Positions 32,502 through 35,625 of a stretch of DNA of 35,625 nt are shown here, in pieces. The translations under genes and the position numbers were made by a program. The notes beneath the pieces were generated by a model that was not told the DNA's origin, made no database searches, and saw only the letters and a program-made list of their open reading frames with translations. Every line of letters begins with the position of its first letter. The stretch's first letter is position 1. The stretch is from Pseudomonas fluorescens. GTDB lineage: Bacteria; Pseudomonadota; Gammaproteobacteria; Pseudomonadales; Pseudomonadaceae. Where the stretch lies: contig NZ_MSDF01000052.1 of assembly GCF_002022275.1 (NCBI RefSeq), positions 351,167-386,791 on the forward strand, given 5' to 3'.

Positions 32502-33551
32502 ATGGAGCCGCTTGTGGAGAACCCGCTGTTTACCTTTACCACCCAACCCTACCCGCCCCGTCAACGCTTTGAAGTGTGGCGCGAAGAAGTCAACGCACTC
32601 TTCGATATCACCATCAGCGAGCCTGAATCCTCGGCGTTCAGTTATCGCTTGTCCACCGGTTACCTGGGGTCGCTGCTGATGGGCTGCGGCACCTGGGATG
32701 GCGCAGGTGAACCGGTGCAATACAAGGTCAAGCGCTCCACCCAAATGATTCGCCGCGACGGGCTGGACCACTATTACCTGTGCCTGGGCCTCTCCCACAG
32801 CATCAACGGTTCGGCTGGCCGTACGGCGCTCGCAGCCGGCAATTCACAAGTGTATATCCTCGACCTGGCGCGGGAGCTGGATTGCCTGATCACTGCCGGT
32901 GACACCGTGATTCTGACCATTCCCCGAGATTTGCTGGCGCCTGCCCTGGCTCATAAAGACGTGCACGGCCAGGTGCTGCAAGGCGGCTTGAGCGAGCTGC
33001 TCGCCGACTACCTGCGCGCTTTAAAACATCGCCTGCCCACGCTTGCCCCCGCTGAAATTCCCCACGCGCAACAGGCCACATTGGCCATGGTGTCGGCGGC
33101 GCTCGCGCCGACGCTGGCCAACCTGCAAAACGCCGGGCAGGAGATCGATCACACGCTGTTCAACCGCGCGCGGCACATCATCGAGCAACATTTGCGCAAC
33201 CCGGAGTTGTCGCCGGTTTTCCTGTGCAAACACCTGGGTATTTCGCGGGCGCAACTCTACCGCTTGTTCAGCCACGAATCCGGTGTGGCGGCGTATATCC
33301 AGCAGCGGCGGTTGAACCGCGCGCGGCTGATTATCCAGAATGACAACGGCACGCGGCACCGGGTGTCGGGGCTGGCATTTCAGTTGGGCTTCAAGAGCGA
33401 TGCGCACTTCAGCCGCTCGTTCAAGCAGGCCTTTGGCTATTCGCCTCGGGACGCTCGGGATTTGAACACCACCGCCCAGGCAGCCGGGCGCGAGAGCCGG
33501 CACACGGGCTTTTCCCTGCGTAACATTCTGGGGCAGATGAAACCTGGGTGA
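32502..33551 (+). CDS. AraC family transcriptional regulator
   Basis: 349-aa regulator. Residues about 15-200 form a cupin-like N-terminal domain of the AraC-binding type 2 group; the C-terminal HTH_18 region spans roughly 225-325, with NPELSPVFLCKHLGISRAQLYRLF as first helix-turn-helix and VSGLAFQLGFKSDAHFSRSFKQAFGYSPRDAR as second, which is canonical. A GTG at 32514, six bases after TGGAG, is a good alternative start; the ATG at 32502 has no clear ribosome site but is closely coupled to the upstream stop. It probably regulates the SDR/SnoaL operon it belongs to. Confidence 0.9.
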   Translation: MEPLVENPLFTFTTQPYPPRQRFEVWREEVNALFDITISEPESSAFSYRLSTGYLGSLLMGCGTWDGAGEPVQYKVKRSTQMIRRDGLDHYYLCLGLSHSINGSAGRTALAAGNSQVYILDLARELDCLITAGDTVILTIPRDLLAPALAHKDVHGQVLQGGLSELLADYLRALKHRLPTLAPAEIPHAQQATLAMVSAALAPTLANLQNAGQEIDHTLFNRARHIIEQHLRNPELSPVFLCKHLGISRAQLYRLFSHESGVAAYIQQRRLNRARLIIQNDNGTRHRVSGLAFQLGFKSDAHFSRSFKQAFGYSPRDARDLNTTAQAAGRESRHTGFSLRNILGQMKPG

Positions 33552-33661
33552 GACACCCAGGCAAGTCATTGAGACGCTGGGACAGGAAGATTTTTTCCAG
33601 GCTTTTTTCGCCGTTTTATGATTGGTCTCAGTTTTTGAGCCCTGACTAAACGGAGAAAATC

Positions 33662-34123
33662 ATGGCCAGTCGTACCGTTATCGCAACCCTCGCCACTGCC
33701 CTCTTGCTGACCGGTTGCGCCAATGGCGTCAACGGCCTCAGCAGCTTGAACAACCTGTCGCTGCCGGGTATTCAGGGCAAAGCCGGGCCGGATATATCGC
33801 TGTTCGACACGACGTATGTGCGCACCCACATCATTTCCGGCAAGACCACCTCCCAACAGCTCAAGGCCCTGTACGGTGAGCCGCAGGACCAGTCGATTTC
33901 ATCCGACGGTACCGAAACCTGGAACTACTCGCCGTCCACCACGCAAAACGCGTCGATGCGCCACTTGCTGGGGCTGGTCTCCAACCATATTCCCGGCAAC
34001 ACCTACGACAACGCCCTGAATACCCGCAGCACAGCGATCGACAACATCGCACCGCAGCAGCAAAGCCGGCGCCTGAATATCCACCTCAATAACGGCGTGG
34101 TCAGGGACTACAGCATTCTGTAA
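33662..34123 (+). CDS. Small BamE/SmpA-like lipoprotein
   Basis: 153-aa lipoprotein. The signal ends in the lipobox LLLTGC (Cys19). The mature part has TTYVRTHIISGKTTSQQLKALYGEPQDQ...ETWNYSPS, the pattern of small BamE/SmpA-OmlA-like domains (a helix, then G-x-P and an aromatic beta strand). The residue after Cys is Ala, so sorting to the outer membrane is expected. ATG at 33662 has CGGAGAA upstream. No Bam genes adjoin, so this is a relative rather than BamE itself. Confidence 0.82.
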   Translation: MASRTVIATLATALLLTGCANGVNGLSSLNNLSLPGIQGKAGPDISLFDTTYVRTHIISGKTTSQQLKALYGEPQDQSISSDGTETWNYSPSTTQNASMRHLLGLVSNHIPGNTYDNALNTRSTAIDNIAPQQQSRRLNIHLNNGVVRDYSIL

Positions 34124-34130
34124 ATGCACC

Positions 34131-34150
34131 GCCCGGCAGTTCTGCCGGGC
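34131..34150 (+). terminator. Hairpin terminator after the lipoprotein gene
   Basis: GCCCGGCAG and CTGCCGGGC form a 9-bp G/C stem with a two-base TT centre, eight bases after the stop. A modest T-rich tail (CTGGTCTGTTC) follows, so it is a probable Rho-independent terminator. Confidence 0.65.
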
Positions 34151-34203
34151 CTGGTCTGTTCATCATCTAGACTCCACGCACCCATCACCCGTGGAGCCCG
34201 CAA

Positions 34204-34686
34204 ATGAATAATAAAAACACCCTGTGCCTCTGGTACAACGGCACCGCCCTCGACGCGGCTACCTTCTACGCCAGCACCTTCCCGGACAGCGCCGTGAAGG
34301 CGGTGCACCACGCGCCGGGCGACTTCCCGGCCGGCAAGCAAGGCGACGTATTAACCGTCGAATTCACCGTGCTGGGCATCCCCTGCATTGGGTTAAACGC
34401 CGGCCCGGCGTTCCCGCACACCCAGGCGTTTTCCTTTCAAGTAGCGACCGATGACCAGGCTGAAACCGACCGTTACTGGAACGCGATCATCGACAACGAT
34501 GGTCAAGCCAGCGCCTGCGGGTGGTGCAGGGACAAGTGGGGCTTGTCCTGGCAGATTTCGCCGCGCGTGTTGACCGACGCCGTCACTCACCCTGACCCGG
34601 CGGTGGCCAAGCGCGCATTCGACGCAATGATGACCATGAGCAAAATCGACATTGCCGCCATCGAGGCCGCCGTGGCCGGTCACTGA
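34204..34686 (+). CDS. PhnB-like VOC superfamily protein
   Basis: 160-aa glyoxalase-fold (VOC) protein of the 3-demethylubiquinone-9 3-methyltransferase/PhnB type. The opening LCLWYNGTALDAATFYASTFPDS is the family start (normally W-F-x-x-x-A-E-A-x-x-F-Y). FTVLGIPCIGLNAGP and the C-terminal ACGWCRDKWGLSWQISPRVL are its other conserved blocks. The family name is historical; enzymatic activity is rarely known. ATG at 34204 has GGAG upstream (34192-34195). It is the last gene before the repeat array. Confidence 0.88.
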   Translation: MNNKNTLCLWYNGTALDAATFYASTFPDSAVKAVHHAPGDFPAGKQGDVLTVEFTVLGIPCIGLNAGPAFPHTQAFSFQVATDDQAETDRYWNAIIDNDGQASACGWCRDKWGLSWQISPRVLTDAVTHPDPAVAKRAFDAMMTMSKIDIAAIEAAVAGH

Positions 34687-34775
34687 ATCCACCCACGGGA
34701 AAAGGTGGGAGCTGGCTTGCCTGCGAAGGCGGCCAGCCAGTCGCTGCATCAGTGCCTGATGTACCGCTATCGCAG

Positions 34776-35006
34776 CATAGGGATCTACACAACTCGAGCT
34801 AGACGCTTAAACCCCAGCAGGCAGGGCTTTTGTGGTGAGCGGGCTTGCCCCGCGCTGGGCTGCGAAGCAGCCCCAGTAAAGAAGAATACGGTGTATCAGA
34901 CACTCCGTAGTGGCTGGTTTTGGGGCTGCTACGCAGCCCAGCGCGGGGCAAGCCCGCTCACCACAGGGAGATTCGCCAGCCTCTAAAAGTTGTGTAGATA
35001 CCTATG
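34776..35006. repeat. Nested inverted-repeat element, copy 1
   Basis: Outer arms CATAGGGATCTACACAACT (34776-34794) and AGTTGTGTAGATACCTATG (34988-35006) are reverse complements with one mismatch. Inside them, 34831-34864 and 34932-34965 are perfect 34-base inverted arms (core GTGAGCGGGCTTGCCCCGCG). The layout resembles a non-autonomous REPIN/MITE-like element. Confidence 0.85.
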
Positions 35007-35168
35007 GTCATCCCACAGGAGGTCTGCTGCGTTTGAAAAGTCGCCATTGCCAGGGCTAATGCGCCGAGCGCGCGCCCTCCAGCGATGAAGATCCAATGTG
35101 GGAGCTGGCTTGCCTGCGAAGGCGGCCAGCCAGTCGCCGCATCAGTGCCTGATGTACCGCTATCGCAG

Positions 35169-35399
35169 CATAGGTATCTACACAACTCGAGCTAGACGCA
35201 TAAACCTCAGCAGGCAGGGCTTTTGTGGTGAGCGGGCTTGCCCCGCGCTGGGCTGCGAAGCGGCCCCCGTTAAGAGGAATGCGGTGTGTCAGACATTTCG
35301 TAGTGGCTGGTTCTGGGGCTGCTACGCAGCCCAGCGCGGGGCAAGCCCGCTCACCACAGGGAGATTCGCCAGCCTCTAAAAGTTGTGTAGATACCTATG
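35169..35399. repeat. Nested inverted-repeat element, copy 2
   Basis: Same structure 393 bases on: outer arms 35169-35187 and 35381-35399 (CATAGGTATCTACACAACT and its exact complement), inner 34-base arms 35224-35257 and 35325-35358. The outer repeat is perfect in this copy. A third left arm is visible at 35562-35580. Confidence 0.85.
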
Positions 35400-35625
35400 G
35401 TCATCCCACAGGAGGTCTGCTGCGTTTGAAACGTCGCCATTGTCAGGGCTATTGCGCCGAGCGCGCACCTTCCAACAATGAAGATCCAAGGTGGGAGCTG
35501 GCTTGCCTGCGAAGGCGGCCAGCCAGTCGCCGCATCAGTGCCTGATGTACCGCTATCGCAGCATAGGTATCTACACAACTCGAGCTAGACGCATAAACCC
35601 CAATAGGCAGGGCTTTTGTGGTGAG

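Larger units (their letters stand above)
34705..35625. repeat. 393-bp tandem repeat array (three copies, last cut by the window end)
   Basis: Copies begin with GTGGGAGCTGGCTTGCCTGC at 34705, 35098 and 35491, so the period is exactly 393 bases. Copies 1 and 2 differ at scattered bases; the third continues beyond the window. Each copy contains a forward REP at its start, a 19-base outer inverted repeat and a 34-base inner inverted repeat. Open frames of about 75-105 codons recur in each copy, but they run through the palindromes and have no ribosome site, so I treat them as chance. This explains the 939 bases after the last gene. Confidence 0.93.

Noticed and set aside
34705..35379. Near-identical 93-codon frames in each 393-bp unit, looking like a duplicated small gene
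   Set aside because: They run through the REP and inverted repeats, lack ribosome sites and owe their similarity to the DNA repeat itself.
34705..35625. Repeat array as a CRISPR
   Set aside because: The unit is 393 bases and repeated along its full length, without short repeats alternating with unique spacers, and no cas genes are near.

Overview
The window is high-GC proteobacterial DNA that reads as a Pseudomonas chromosome of the P. fluorescens type. The basis for this is the gene order glgA-treZ-malQ-treY-(DUF2934)-glgX, Pseudomonas-style REP palindromes (core GTGGGAGCGGGCTTG) between genes, a Fur-boxed siderophore receptor and a HrpL-type promoter. No rRNA, tRNA, CRISPR array, integrase or transposase gene was seen.

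1-15.1 kb: a long, tightly packed plus-strand series. The first part is the alpha-glucan/trehalose operon (glycogen synthase, maltooligosyltrehalose trehalohydrolase, 4-alpha-glucanotransferase, maltooligosyltrehalose synthase, a small DUF2934 protein, debranching enzyme). The last gene runs without a gap into an uncharacterised cluster of acyl-CoA dehydrogenase-like protein, PIG-L deacetylase, NodS-like methyltransferase and family-2 glycosyltransferase, joined by ATGA overlaps. A second PIG-L paralogue follows; it keeps the zinc ligands but has lost both catalytic acid/base residues.

15.1-24.5 kb: an exported epoxide-hydrolase-like alpha/beta hydrolase, a chemoreceptor with a membrane-embedded His-rich sensor, a 208-aa protein with the LSGC...H signature of CNF1/BLF1 glutamine deamidase toxins, a ketopantoate-reductase-like protein, a lipoprotein with two TonB-C-like repeats, a Fur-regulated TonB-dependent siderophore receptor, a GNAT acetyltransferase and a LysE-type exporter.

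24.7-28 kb: an 823-aa membrane protein with a zinc-ribbon-like cysteine set and a possible nuclease-like E...D...QxK motif. It converges on a 202-aa atypical kinase that resembles the type III effector HopBF1. That gene is preceded by a perfect hrp box (GGAACC-N15-CCACTCA), so it is very probably a HrpL-controlled effector lying alone in the chromosome.

28-34.7 kb: a SufR-like Fe-S regulator divergent from an MFS exporter; an XRE/MmyB-type regulator divergent from an SDR, a SnoaL-like protein and an AraC regulator; a small BamE-like lipoprotein; and a PhnB-like VOC protein. From 34.7 kb to the window end the DNA is a non-coding tandem array with an exact 393-bp period, each unit holding nested inverted repeats.

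The strongest leads are the hrp-boxed HopBF1-like kinase, the CNF1/BLF1-like deamidase, the 823-aa membrane protein, the PIG-L/NodS/GT2 cluster with its inactive-looking paralogue, and the 393-bp array.
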